Part shown: in pieces, positions 9,760-18,297 of the stretch
Numbering within the stretch: position 1 is the first letter of the stretch
Layout: each line of letters opens with the position of its first letter
NCBI RefSeq assembly: GCF_003160695.1
Contig: NZ_QGDD01000001.1
Span: 186,001 to 250,000, forward strand
Source of the DNA: Nocardioides silvaticus
GTDB lineage: Bacteria; Actinomycetota; Actinomycetes; Propionibacteriales; Nocardioidaceae
Direction of reading: 5' to 3'
Length of the DNA stretch: 64,000 nucleotides
Notes under the pieces: model-generated
Told to the model about the DNA's origin: nothing
The model's input: only the letters and a program-made list of their open reading frames with translations
Database searches by the model: none
Program-made: the position numbers and the translations under genes

Positions 9760-10378
9760 ACCGCCAACAAGGAGAGCAGGGCGCCACCGGCGAAACGTCC
9801 ACGAGCTCGCCATCGACCCCGCAGCGGGTAACCGGGATTTCCATGCTTGGTGAGTCGCTGCGTGTGAAGGTCGCCGCCGGCACCGGCGAGCAGTTTCCGG
9901 ACCTCGGCACCTCGACCGTGCAGGGCACCGCGCACGCCCCATCCTGCGAATACCAGCCCACCGGAGTCTGCTGCGGCCGTTGCAGCGGCGACCAATGCGT
10001 TGTCGGTTGCGGGGCCGACCGGGTCCGGATGGGTGTAAAGCGCAAAGGGTCGGTCAAACGCAACGCGAAGATGATGGCCATTTCCAGGGCACCGGCGCCC
10101 CACTCGCGGGCGCAGCTGACGCAGCGGCGCGCCGTCTTGTCGAGCTAGACGGCGGTGGTGAACTGTCGATTCAACATCGCGAATACTACTCGGGGAACCT
10201 GCGGTTCCCACACGCGAGAGACGCGGTATCTGTAGACCCGATCGGCGTCAGAGCTGGCGGTGGCCAGACCCTCCGGGCCGTCGTAAGTCTCTATCCCAGT
10301 CTCTACCGAGCAGGCGGAGACCACGGGATCTGGAGCGGGCGCAGAAACAACGGAGGGAGCGTCGACGCCGGGCATCAT
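9760..10378 (-). pseudogene. Decayed DUF1643-family gene
   Basis: Pieces of one protein can be read in order on the minus strand: YRYRVSRVWEPQVPRVVFAM then LNRQF, then a TAG, then TARRCVSCAREWGAGALEMA and IIFALRLTDP, then in a shifted frame HPDPVGPATDNALVAAATAA and FAGWGVRGALHGRGAEVRKL, then LTKHGNPGYPL. This order and wording match the DUF1643 family. Disabling changes: an in-frame TAG at 10145-10147 where an acidic codon such as GAG is plausible, a single-base loss near 10035, and probably a third shift near the C-terminus around 9820. The start near 10378 (two adjacent ATGs) is a guess. It separates the SNF2-like operon from the tubulin-like operon and may now serve only as leader DNA for the latter. 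Confidence 0.7.
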
Positions 10379-10430
10379 GGCACCCTCGTCGACGGCCGAG
10401 ACGCAGTCTGTGGAAAGGCTGCCGGTCGGG

Positions 10431-13400
10431 TCAGGGCTCCAGATCGATGGACAGATCCCCGAGGTCAGCGGCACGGTCTCCGAGGTAGCGCAGCAGGTCG
10501 CTCTGCCGGGGCTGCCCGAGGACGAGTCGATAGGCGCCAACCGTGCGGAGCAGACGCCGTAGGGAGTGGGTTTCGCGACTGAGCGGGAGGCTGGGGACGT
10601 AGCGCTCGATGCGCGCGCTGCCGGCGAGCGGCGGCGTCCACGACGGGTACAGGTCATTGCTTCCCTCCGGACGGTCCGCGGCGGCCAGTTCGAACATCGT
10701 GGGCCACGGATCGCCGGACGCGGCGACCTCAGGCCGAGAGCTGTACCCCGCGGCGACGTTGCGGCGTACGGCGTGTCCCTGGTAGCGGTGCACCCGTCCC
10801 TCGCGCTGCTCGAGGTCGACGGGGTTGGCGGGCAGGTTCCAGTGCACGATGGCGTGGCTGTAGTAGTGGAAGTCGAGGCCCTCTTGGCCGACCGAGGTGG
10901 AAGCGAGCACGAACGGCCAGAAGGGCGAGTTGAACGCCGCCCGGACCTGTCCCTCACGCATCACGTTCTTGTCGTCTTCAGCGACCCCGCGGCCGAACCG
11001 GACCGCGAAGTGGGTGCGGGTGCGGTGACTCTCCATCGACACCGCGCCGTCGTCGGCGCGGATGTCGTGGAAGGTGTGGGTCGATGTGCGCAGCGACGCG
11101 GCCTCGTCGAACCGCTCAGAGATCTTGAACCACGTCTCTGAGCGTTCCCCGTCGGCGACCGCCTGCTCGAGCAAGTAGACGTACTCGTCGAGCACGCTCT
11201 GCAGGCAGCCATCGACGCAGTACGACAGGGCGTCCTGCCAGTACGGTCGGCGCTCCTGGCTAACGACGAGGCCCATCACCTCAGGCTTGTTGAAGTGGTT
11301 GCGCAGCGACCACGCCATGTTGGAGGCCGCGTCCTGGAGTGACTGATCTGACAGGTCCTCGGACGACCCCGACCGACCGAGCGCTCGGGCCGCGCAGACA
11401 CCGAACCCTCCGATCGCGAGGCGAGTCAGCACCTCCGACAGGTCGTCAGGGCGGCGCCCCAGGTCCTCGGCCTCTACGAGGGCGGCTTCTTCGACGTGTG
11501 CGGAGAACCTCGAGGGATCGTCGGACTCCTCGTAGTGGAAACCGTAGGAGAGGTCGTCCACCACGTGGACGTCTCGCAGCCGGTCGAGCAGAATGCCCGC
11601 GGCCCAGTACCACCGTTCGTCCGGGGCGGAACTGGGCTCCCCCTCCGGGATGCCTGCGAGCAGGGCCTCCACCCTCGTCCGTACAAGGCGTTGGAAAGCG
11701 TCCCGATCCAGCGGCAGCGCCTCTCCCATCTCGGCAGCCACCGACAACGGGTCGCCGGCCTCCGCGAGCGCCACCGACGGGTAGAGCAGTCCCACCACCG
11801 GCATGCCGCCGAGCCGTCCGTCCGCGGCGCGGTTGAAGCTGAGGAGTCCGGGGGGCCGCGTCGCGTCATACCTCGTGAACCCGGCGGCGCTGCTGGCCGC
11901 CGCCGCCTTGGCCGCGATACGCCGCTCGGCCTCGTAACTCACGATGCTGCCGATTGCCTTGGGGGCCACGGCCCAGGCCGAGAAGACCAACCGCTTGGTG
12001 AACTCTCGGAGCTCCTTGGCAGCGTAGGCGCCACCGAGCTCGTAGTAGGGCAGCGAGGGTGGGATCCAGACGAGCTGCCAGGCGCCCGAGTCGACCGTGT
12101 CGCCCACGAGCCCGCGCATCTTGGCGTTGCCGGGGTCCACCGCGAGGTAGTCACGCACATCGTCCCACCGCAGCCGGGCGCCACCGCCGGACAGCGCTGC
12201 AACCAGTGCGGGGTCGTGAGCGTCGTGGCGTTGCAGCTTCTGCTTGACCTGGTAGCTCTCCATCAGCTCCAGCACGTACGGCGCCGCCCGCCAGAACTCC
12301 AGCGGGTCTTGGGATTCGAGCACTCGCGAGACGCGGTGCAGACGCCGGTAGTCGCGGACGTCGTCGGGCTCGAGTCGGACGGACGGAAGAGTCCTCTCCA
12401 CGACCATCCCGTCACGGTGGGCGCTGGTGGCCAGCCGCTCGGTGCGCGACATGATTCGACGCAGCTCGGCTTGTGCGCGATCGCGAGCCGCCGAGGCGCC
12501 TTCCCGGTCGCCGGCGTAGAGACTGGCTCGCAGGGCCGCGAGATCGGTCTTCACTCGCGACGCGCGGTCGTCGCCGGCCAGGAAGCGGACGGTGTCCACG
12601 AAGTCGCGGTAGTGGTCGTCCCCTTCGGGCTCCTCGGGGAGGGTGTACATCTTGAACGGCGTGGCGCTGAGCAGTAGGAGCCGCGCGTCGCCGTGGTCGA
12701 AGAGCTCGCGCGCCAGGTCTGCGCCTTCGCCGTCGTCGGACATCAGGTCCTTGAACCGCTGGAACTCGTCGAGGATGACGAGGTCGGGCTCGAGCCGCTT
12801 GACCGCTGCCCGGGCCAGGGCGCGCCTGAGTCTGCCGATGATCCGGTAGCGGCGGGCGCTGACTCCTTCTGGTGCCTTGCGGCCGCCGAGTCCCTTGTAG
12901 GCCTCGACACCCTCTCGCAGTTCCTCGATCAGTGTCTGCCCTGCGGTGTTGCGCAGCGTTTGCACGGACTCGGCGAAGTCGCGCACGAGGTCGGCGGAGA
13001 GGTGGGAGCGGTTGAAGTCGTCGATTCGGCGCCGGAATCGTGCCTCGTCGACGCGCCCGCGGAAGAACCGCAGCCAGGGTCCCGGCCGAACCTCGTTGCT
13101 CCAGGTGGCCTTCAGCAGGTGGTAGAGAAGTACCCGCTCCTCGACGCGCCCGCCGCTGCCGCCGACGCTGAAGGAAGTTCCGGGGGTGAAGGAGACGAAG
13201 TTGAGCTTGCGGCCCTCGAGGTGGCGCAGCTCGGAGGCGAGCATGGTCAGCCGGTCGGCGTGGTGACGCTCGGCGATGCCTTCGCCGACCCTGAGCTTGG
13301 GGAGGTTCTGGTGGGCGATCTGGGTGTTGGAGCAGATGTAGACGACGTCGATGCGGTCGACGGTCTCCCACAGGTGGTCGATCGTCTTGGCGATGACCCC

Positions 13401-13571
13401 CCGAGCCACCAGGGTCTTGCCCAGGCCGACCTCGTCGGCCACCAGGAAACGCCGAGTGGGGTCGGTCGGGTGCCAGAACTGCTCGTGGACCCGGTCGACT
13501 GTGCGCCGCTGGAAGTCCTTGAGCATGGCCAGCTCGGCGTCGACGTCAGGGCGCGACGGGGTCGCGCTCAC
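10431..13571 (-). CDS. SNF2-like (SF2) DNA helicase/translocase
   Basis: 1046 residues from GTG 13571, which overlaps the stop of the PLD gene as GTGA. Motifs in order: Walker A DEVGLGKT (about residues 46-53), motif II LVILDEFQ, motif III LLLLSATP, and near the C-terminal third QEGLDF and EQREGRVHRYQGH, the motif V/VI arginine-finger region. This set is that of SNF2/HepA-type ATPases that move on double-stranded DNA. A long helical insertion separates the two RecA lobes. It is the last gene of a four-gene overlapping operon with a PLD-type protein, as in several phage-defence systems (DISARM also pairs SNF2 helicases with PLD proteins). The methylase and DUF1998 genes of DISARM are absent here. 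Confidence 0.85.
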   Translation of the reverse strand: MSATPSRPDVDAELAMLKDFQRRTVDRVHEQFWHPTDPTRRFLVADEVGLGKTLVARGVIAKTIDHLWETVDRIDVVYICSNTQIAHQNLPKLRVGEGIAERHHADRLTMLASELRHLEGRKLNFVSFTPGTSFSVGGSGGRVEERVLLYHLLKATWSNEVRPGPWLRFFRGRVDEARFRRRIDDFNRSHLSADLVRDFAESVQTLRNTAGQTLIEELREGVEAYKGLGGRKAPEGVSARRYRIIGRLRRALARAAVKRLEPDLVILDEFQRFKDLMSDDGEGADLARELFDHGDARLLLLSATPFKMYTLPEEPEGDDHYRDFVDTVRFLAGDDRASRVKTDLAALRASLYAGDREGASAARDRAQAELRRIMSRTERLATSAHRDGMVVERTLPSVRLEPDDVRDYRRLHRVSRVLESQDPLEFWRAAPYVLELMESYQVKQKLQRHDAHDPALVAALSGGGARLRWDDVRDYLAVDPGNAKMRGLVGDTVDSGAWQLVWIPPSLPYYELGGAYAAKELREFTKRLVFSAWAVAPKAIGSIVSYEAERRIAAKAAAASSAAGFTRYDATRPPGLLSFNRAADGRLGGMPVVGLLYPSVALAEAGDPLSVAAEMGEALPLDRDAFQRLVRTRVEALLAGIPEGEPSSAPDERWYWAAGILLDRLRDVHVVDDLSYGFHYEESDDPSRFSAHVEEAALVEAEDLGRRPDDLSEVLTRLAIGGFGVCAARALGRSGSSEDLSDQSLQDAASNMAWSLRNHFNKPEVMGLVVSQERRPYWQDALSYCVDGCLQSVLDEYVYLLEQAVADGERSETWFKISERFDEAASLRTSTHTFHDIRADDGAVSMESHRTRTHFAVRFGRGVAEDDKNVMREGQVRAAFNSPFWPFVLASTSVGQEGLDFHYYSHAIVHWNLPANPVDLEQREGRVHRYQGHAVRRNVAAGYSSRPEVAASGDPWPTMFELAAADRPEGSNDLYPSWTPPLAGSARIERYVPSLPLSRETHSLRRLLRTVGAYRLVLGQPRQSDLLRYLGDRAADLGDLSIDLEP

Positions 13572-15409
13572 GACGAGGCGCCTTCCCACACGACCCGCCA
13601 GATTGTCTGGAACTCCTCGTCTAGCTGGGGCAGCTGGCCCGTCTCGTCGCGGAGGTCCTCGAGGAGACGGTGGGCGCGACCGAGTGCCTCGTCGCCGCGG
13701 GCCGCGGCCCGGAGCAGCGGTTCGACGAGCACCAGGTCGTCGAACCCCCGGCCGAAGGCGCCGCCTGCTCCCGCGGCCTCCGGGTCGTCATCGGTCGCTG
13801 CCAGCCGGTCGAGCAAGGCTTCGGCGCCGAGGTCTCCGAGCAGGAGCATGAGGTAGCGCAACACGTCCTGCTGGCGTGCCAACAGCGCACGCAGGAGGCG
13901 GCGGTGGCGGTCGTCGGGCGCACCGGACACCTCGCACACGAGGACGCAGTCGCGGCGAACCTCAACACCGTTGGACGCGGCTTCGGTGACGACGACCAGG
14001 TAGGGCGCCAGCCCGTGGAGACTGACCGGACCCCAGGAGAGATCCCCGCCGACCGGCTGGGCCGGGGCGTTCGCGACGGCGGCGGGCTTGACGGTCGTCG
14101 TCGCGGCGAAGCCGTCCGGGTCGGGAGGTAAGGACAGGTCGAGCCGGACTGTGTAGGCGTTCTCGTCTTCGTCCTGCTCGACGAGCAGGCGGGGCCGCGC
14201 CGCTGCCAGGGCCACGTGCCACGCTTCGACGCGTCGCTCCAGGTCGTAGGTCGGGTCGGCGGTCGGCTCCTGCTCCTCGATCTCGTGAGGTTGGGTGAGG
14301 CGGAGCAGCCCGGAGCGGTCGTCTCCCAGGACACTGGCGACGCCGCAGGTGGCGGTGGGACCGCTGAGCACGACAGCCATCTCGACGTTGCCGCCGAACG
14401 CCGCTCCGGTGCAGTTGGCCGAACCCGTGAGCACGTGGGAGGTGCCCACACCGTCGTCCCAGACGAACACCTTGGCGTGCAGGCCCCGGGGCACTCCCCC
14501 GTGCTGTCCGGCCTCCGTCGGCCCACGAGGCGATTCCTCAAGCGACTCATCTGGCGAGGCCAGGTCGGCCATGGGTTGAAGGACGACGGTCTCGGCGTCC
14601 GCGCAGGCGCGGCGGCCGACCCGGTCGAAGGCATCGGGTCGCGACAGAATCACCCGACGGCCGCTCGTCCGGGGCAGCCGTCGCAATGCCGAGACCTCCA
14701 GGAACGGCGAGATGACCGCCCAGGCGGCACTTTCGTCGGGCAGCGGCCAGCCGAGGTCCGCACCGGCCCCCATCGGCACGACAGCCGCCGCCGTGAACGG
14801 CTCAGGCACCGAGAAGCGCACGCCGGGCAGCCCGGCACACAGGTCACGCAGGCCGTCCTCGCGGGCAGCTGCGAGCGGTCGAACGAGCGAGCCGAGCAGG
14901 TCGAGCGCCCAGGCGGCCACCGGTGCCGCGTCGAACGTGCGGGCTGAGGTGGGCTCTTCGTCGCAAACCAGCACGGTGTCCCACGAGCGATCACCGGTGA
15001 GGTTGCGGCTCAGGCACACGAAACGGTGCCTCCGGGTGCCCGACTCGTCGACGAACCGCAGGAGCCAGATTTTCGGGTGGAAGGTGTGCCCGCGCGGCGG
15101 CTCAACCTCGGCGACCATGCCTTCGGCGAAAGCAGCCAGCCGAGGGTAGGTCGGCGGCACGTGCACGCCACCGGCCTGGCAGAGCACGGTCGTGTGCTCG
15201 GCGTGGCGGCGCACCGACTCCAGCAGCGCGACCGGGGTTGCCGCGTCCAGGCCGCTGTCGGCATGGTCGTAGGCAGCCATGGCCAGCGGCGCGAGGAGCA
15301 CGGACTGGAGGTCCACGGTGTAGGTGGTCGCCATCGCCACGTCGACCCGGTGCCCCCCGGGCGGCCGGAGCGCGTCGGTGAGCAGGTGTCGTTCAGACGG
15401 GTCCAGCAT
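13568..15409 (-). CDS. Phospholipase-D-type protein with two HKD motifs (putative nuclease)
   Basis: 613 residues from ATG 15409, fused to the preceding stop as TGATG. A much longer upstream frame is a shadow of the DUF6361 gene. Two HxK motifs are visible: H111-P-K113 (FHPKIWLLRF, then LSRNLTGD) and H311-A-K313 (LHAKVFVWDD, then LTGSANCTGAAF). These form the paired half-sites of a PLD active site, acting through a phospho-histidine intermediate. Bacterial PLD proteins coded with SNF2 helicases are usually nucleases or nuclease-like subunits rather than lipases. The C-terminal 250 residues are acidic and unassigned. It probably acts in a complex with the helicase. Confidence 0.82.
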   Translation of the reverse strand: MLDPSERHLLTDALRPPGGHRVDVAMATTYTVDLQSVLLAPLAMAAYDHADSGLDAATPVALLESVRRHAEHTTVLCQAGGVHVPPTYPRLAAFAEGMVAEVEPPRGHTFHPKIWLLRFVDESGTRRHRFVCLSRNLTGDRSWDTVLVCDEEPTSARTFDAAPVAAWALDLLGSLVRPLAAAREDGLRDLCAGLPGVRFSVPEPFTAAAVVPMGAGADLGWPLPDESAAWAVISPFLEVSALRRLPRTSGRRVILSRPDAFDRVGRRACADAETVVLQPMADLASPDESLEESPRGPTEAGQHGGVPRGLHAKVFVWDDGVGTSHVLTGSANCTGAAFGGNVEMAVVLSGPTATCGVASVLGDDRSGLLRLTQPHEIEEQEPTADPTYDLERRVEAWHVALAAARPRLLVEQDEDENAYTVRLDLSLPPDPDGFAATTTVKPAAVANAPAQPVGGDLSWGPVSLHGLAPYLVVVTEAASNGVEVRRDCVLVCEVSGAPDDRHRRLLRALLARQQDVLRYLMLLLGDLGAEALLDRLAATDDDPEAAGAGGAFGRGFDDLVLVEPLLRAAARGDEALGRAHRLLEDLRDETGQLPQLDEEFQTIWRVVWEGASS

Positions 15410-16614
15410 CAGGCTGCTCCCTCGGTGTCCTCGGCGCTGGTCAGCCCGGTGTGGATGTCTGCGAGGAAGCTCGTCGCGATTCCCCAGCGGTAGCCGAGCC
15501 GACCGGTGCCAGCGCCCGGAGTCCAGGACTCGCGGGCCTGGGCGTCGAGGAGTCGGCTGCGGCGGCCCTTGAGGAAGATCTCTCGCTGCCTGACCAGCGC
15601 CCGTGCATGCGACGAGGTGTACCGGCCCGACTCGGCCAGTGCGAACCAGTCCTCCACGAACGACTGGGTGGAGGAGCGCAGGCGGGGGTTGAGCCCCCGA
15701 ACAAGGGACCAGAACCCGAAGCGGTCCCACCCCTCAAAGACCCGGTGCTCCTTGAGCTCGGCCTCCCACTCCTTCAACCGGGTGTCGTACTCCTCGACGA
15801 GGGCGTCGTCGGACACCAGCTGGGCCAGCATCAGGTTGTACAGCAACGGCGCGCCGTGCCACGCGTGGTGCAGGCGCCGGGAGTGGTCGACCTGCAGCTT
15901 CTGTGTGTCCGGGAGGCGCTCAAGGGCGGGCGAGGTCCAGATCCGCTCGCCCACGGCCTCGTGCGGCCGCGTGGCGAACCGGCTCAGCAGGCTGTCGCCG
16001 GGCAGTCGTGCGAAGACGCCTTGGAGGTACCTCGCCTCGTCAACATTGAGGTCGAAGGTCGTTGCGGACAGCAGTTCGTCGGGCGCGGTCGGCAGCTCGT
16101 CGTCCAGCCCTAGGTCGGGACCGAGCGCGTCAGCTGCATCTCCCGCGGTGACGTCGCTGCGGTGGGCTGCTCGCCCCGCCATCCGCCGTAGATGCCCTTC
16201 GATACCCAGGCTCCAACGTACGACGCCGTAGCGCTGCAGCGCCGGCCAATAGACCTGGCTCGGCATCGTCTTGAGCCGGTCCTGGGCCTGGCTACCGATG
16301 ACCCCTGTGGTCTCGTTGCCCGCCAGGAGGGAGCGGATCAGTCGTACCTCTGCCTGGCGCAGCTCATGCTTGGCCTGGTCCAGCGAGTGACCCCGGCGGC
16401 CAGCGTCGCGCAGCAACCAGGGCACGAAGAGCAAGTAACGAACGCGGGTGTGCAGCACCGACGTGCCCGGGAAGAAGTGGTTGGAGAAGGCGTCGCGCAC
16501 CGCGCCGATGCCCAGTTCGTCGACGCTCCCCTGGTCCTGGAACATCATGACGATCTCGTTCATGGCGGCGCGCTGGGCGTCGTCTTGGTCCATCCATCCG
16601 AACAGGGAGCTCAC
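15409..16614 (-). CDS. DUF6361-like protein
   Basis: 401 residues from GTG 16614, overlapping the previous stop as GTGA. The opening SSLFGWMDQDDAQRAAMNE, then FFPGTSVLHTRVRYLLFVPW, and the closing part with SLVRGLNPRLRSSTQSFVED resemble proteins annotated DUF6361. I make this family call from memory. No catalytic motif is evident and the protein is helical. In bacteria such genes are often found beside PLD and helicase genes, as here. A function in target recognition or as an adaptor is inference only. Confidence 0.65.
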   Translation of the reverse strand: MSSLFGWMDQDDAQRAAMNEIVMMFQDQGSVDELGIGAVRDAFSNHFFPGTSVLHTRVRYLLFVPWLLRDAGRRGHSLDQAKHELRQAEVRLIRSLLAGNETTGVIGSQAQDRLKTMPSQVYWPALQRYGVVRWSLGIEGHLRRMAGRAAHRSDVTAGDAADALGPDLGLDDELPTAPDELLSATTFDLNVDEARYLQGVFARLPGDSLLSRFATRPHEAVGERIWTSPALERLPDTQKLQVDHSRRLHHAWHGAPLLYNLMLAQLVSDDALVEEYDTRLKEWEAELKEHRVFEGWDRFGFWSLVRGLNPRLRSSTQSFVEDWFALAESGRYTSSHARALVRQREIFLKGRRSRLLDAQARESWTPGAGTGRLGYRWGIATSFLADIHTGLTSAEDTEGAA

Positions 16615-18239
16615 GACCGGCCTCGAGCCAGCTCGATCGCGTCGAAGTACGCCGAGTGCCCGGGGACCTTGCCGGTCACCTCCCGGTTCACGATGCGGTC
16701 GTACGTGGTCTGGAACCCCGCTTGCCCCGCCGCCTTCTCGACCGAAGCCACGGCGTAGAGGTACTTCAGCACGGCGTCATCGGCCGACCAGTAGTTCCAG
16801 ACCTTCCCCTCGACCGCCTCGTGGAGGATCCGCCAGTCCCCCTTGCGGCCGACAGCGGCGCCCAGCAAGTGCATCTCCTCGATATGAGGTCCCGATTGCT
16901 TCGTCCCGAGGATCTGGGCCGCGGTCACCATCACCCGCGCTCCGAGGCTATGCCCAACCAAGACGAACTTCGGTTCCTGGGTCCGCGCGATCAGGTCGGC
17001 GAGCGCCGCCCCCGTCATCCCGGCTCTCACCTTGGCCACCGACCACGGGTTCGCCGCCAGGCCTGCTGCGCCTATGAGCCAGCCGAACCAACCGGCCTTC
17101 GAGGCGGTAGCGGTGGCCGCCCTCGCGGCTCCCTGCCCTGCGAGTTGTGCAGCGACCGCTTCGCCAATGCCTGAGGCGGCCAACGCTCTCAGGGCCTTGA
17201 GCTCCTTCGCACCCCAGGTCACTCGGTAGACGGGTCGGTCGGGGTATCGCGCGTCGATGAGGCGTTGCCAGCTGCCCCAGCCCTTGTCGCCCTCGGTCAA
17301 GAATCCGCTGGCGAGTAGGACAGGTGCTCCCTCGCCATCGCGCAGCTTTTTCACACCGAACGACGGGTCGGCCTTGGCGTAGGCCGCCGTCGCAGTCCCG
17401 CCGACGACTCCGCCCACGCTTCCCCCCACGGCGGTGATCACCGCTGTGCCGCCAACCATCCCGAAGCCGCCGGCGGCGAGGGAGCCTCCCCCCAGAGTGG
17501 CTAGGCCGTGGCTTGTCGCTGCCGCACCGGTGAGCCCTGTCAGGCTGCCGACCGCGCCTCCGATCGCGGGGGCGGCCACCCATGCTGCCGGCGTGACGGC
17601 GGCCGCGGTGACCACGACGGCACTGACGACCTTGGTTGACCGGGAGAGGTTCCGCTTCTCGAAGCGCAGCCAGGTTGGCCAGTCGTCAACCGTGTGGATC
17701 GCCTCACCCAGCTTCTCGAAGCTCGGGATCTCGTGCCGGTGCTCCGCGCAGTACTTGGGGCTGACGACCCTCCCTGCGCCACGATTGGCCATGTTCTTGC
17801 AGCGCGGACCGGCGAGGCATCGGGTCGTTGGTCCTCCGCAGTTGTCACAGAGGTAGGGCTCAGCCGGTGCCCCGAAGCCGCGCACTCTCCGATGCGTCGC
17901 CAGGGTGAAGCAGGCCGAGCACCACCCGTGCCGCACCTCGTTCGTCGCCTTGATGACCATCTCGGCGATCGTCCTGGACGCGCGTTGGTGCTCCTCGGCC
18001 TGCTTCCCATGGCTCTTGCGCTTCTCGGGTGAGCGCAGGCGTCGCCGATAGGCCTCGTGCTTGGCGAAGGCCCAGGCGCTCGCCACCAACGCCGGGTTGC
18101 CTGCCAGCACCAGAGATCCGTGCGTGGCCGGCATGGTGTCGGCCAGGCTCCCGGACACGGTCAGCGACGAGCCCGGCAACGACACGGTCACCTCGAAGCG
18201 ACCCCGGCCCGTCGGTCTGTACTCCACGCTGGCATCCAT
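16611..18239 (-). CDS. Membrane-linked alpha/beta hydrolase (DUF726/TMCO4-like) with Cys-rich segment
   Basis: 542 residues from ATG 18239. In order: a small N-terminal domain; a Cys/His-rich stretch (CSAC, CDNC, CLAGPRC, YCAEHRH, about residues 100-170) that could bind zinc; a Gly/Ala-rich hydrophobic stretch of about 80 residues that looks like a membrane hairpin; then an alpha/beta-hydrolase domain with nucleophile elbow GHSLGA, a likely acidic residue in SADDAV and a likely catalytic histidine in VPGHSAYF. This layout resembles DUF726/TMCO4 hydrolases. As first gene of the operon with DUF6361, PLD and helicase genes it is a good candidate effector, for example a lipase acting on the host membrane. 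That role is inference. Confidence 0.72.
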   Translation of the reverse strand: MDASVEYRPTGRGRFEVTVSLPGSSLTVSGSLADTMPATHGSLVLAGNPALVASAWAFAKHEAYRRRLRSPEKRKSHGKQAEEHQRASRTIAEMVIKATNEVRHGWCSACFTLATHRRVRGFGAPAEPYLCDNCGGPTTRCLAGPRCKNMANRGAGRVVSPKYCAEHRHEIPSFEKLGEAIHTVDDWPTWLRFEKRNLSRSTKVVSAVVVTAAAVTPAAWVAAPAIGGAVGSLTGLTGAAATSHGLATLGGGSLAAGGFGMVGGTAVITAVGGSVGGVVGGTATAAYAKADPSFGVKKLRDGEGAPVLLASGFLTEGDKGWGSWQRLIDARYPDRPVYRVTWGAKELKALRALAASGIGEAVAAQLAGQGAARAATATASKAGWFGWLIGAAGLAANPWSVAKVRAGMTGAALADLIARTQEPKFVLVGHSLGARVMVTAAQILGTKQSGPHIEEMHLLGAAVGRKGDWRILHEAVEGKVWNYWSADDAVLKYLYAVASVEKAAGQAGFQTTYDRIVNREVTGKVPGHSAYFDAIELARGRS

Positions 18240-18297
18240 CCGCGGGCCTACCCCTGATCCTTCATCATCGGCGTGACTTGCACACGTGCGCTCCTGG

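Noticed and set aside
9657-10211. N-terminal extension of the small membrane protein
   Set aside because: It matches the end of a decayed DUF1643 gene; the ATG at 9656 has its own GGGGA site.
10431-16614. DISARM system
   Set aside because: SNF2 and PLD genes are present, but no DUF1998 gene, no DrmA-like helicase and no methylase in this operon.
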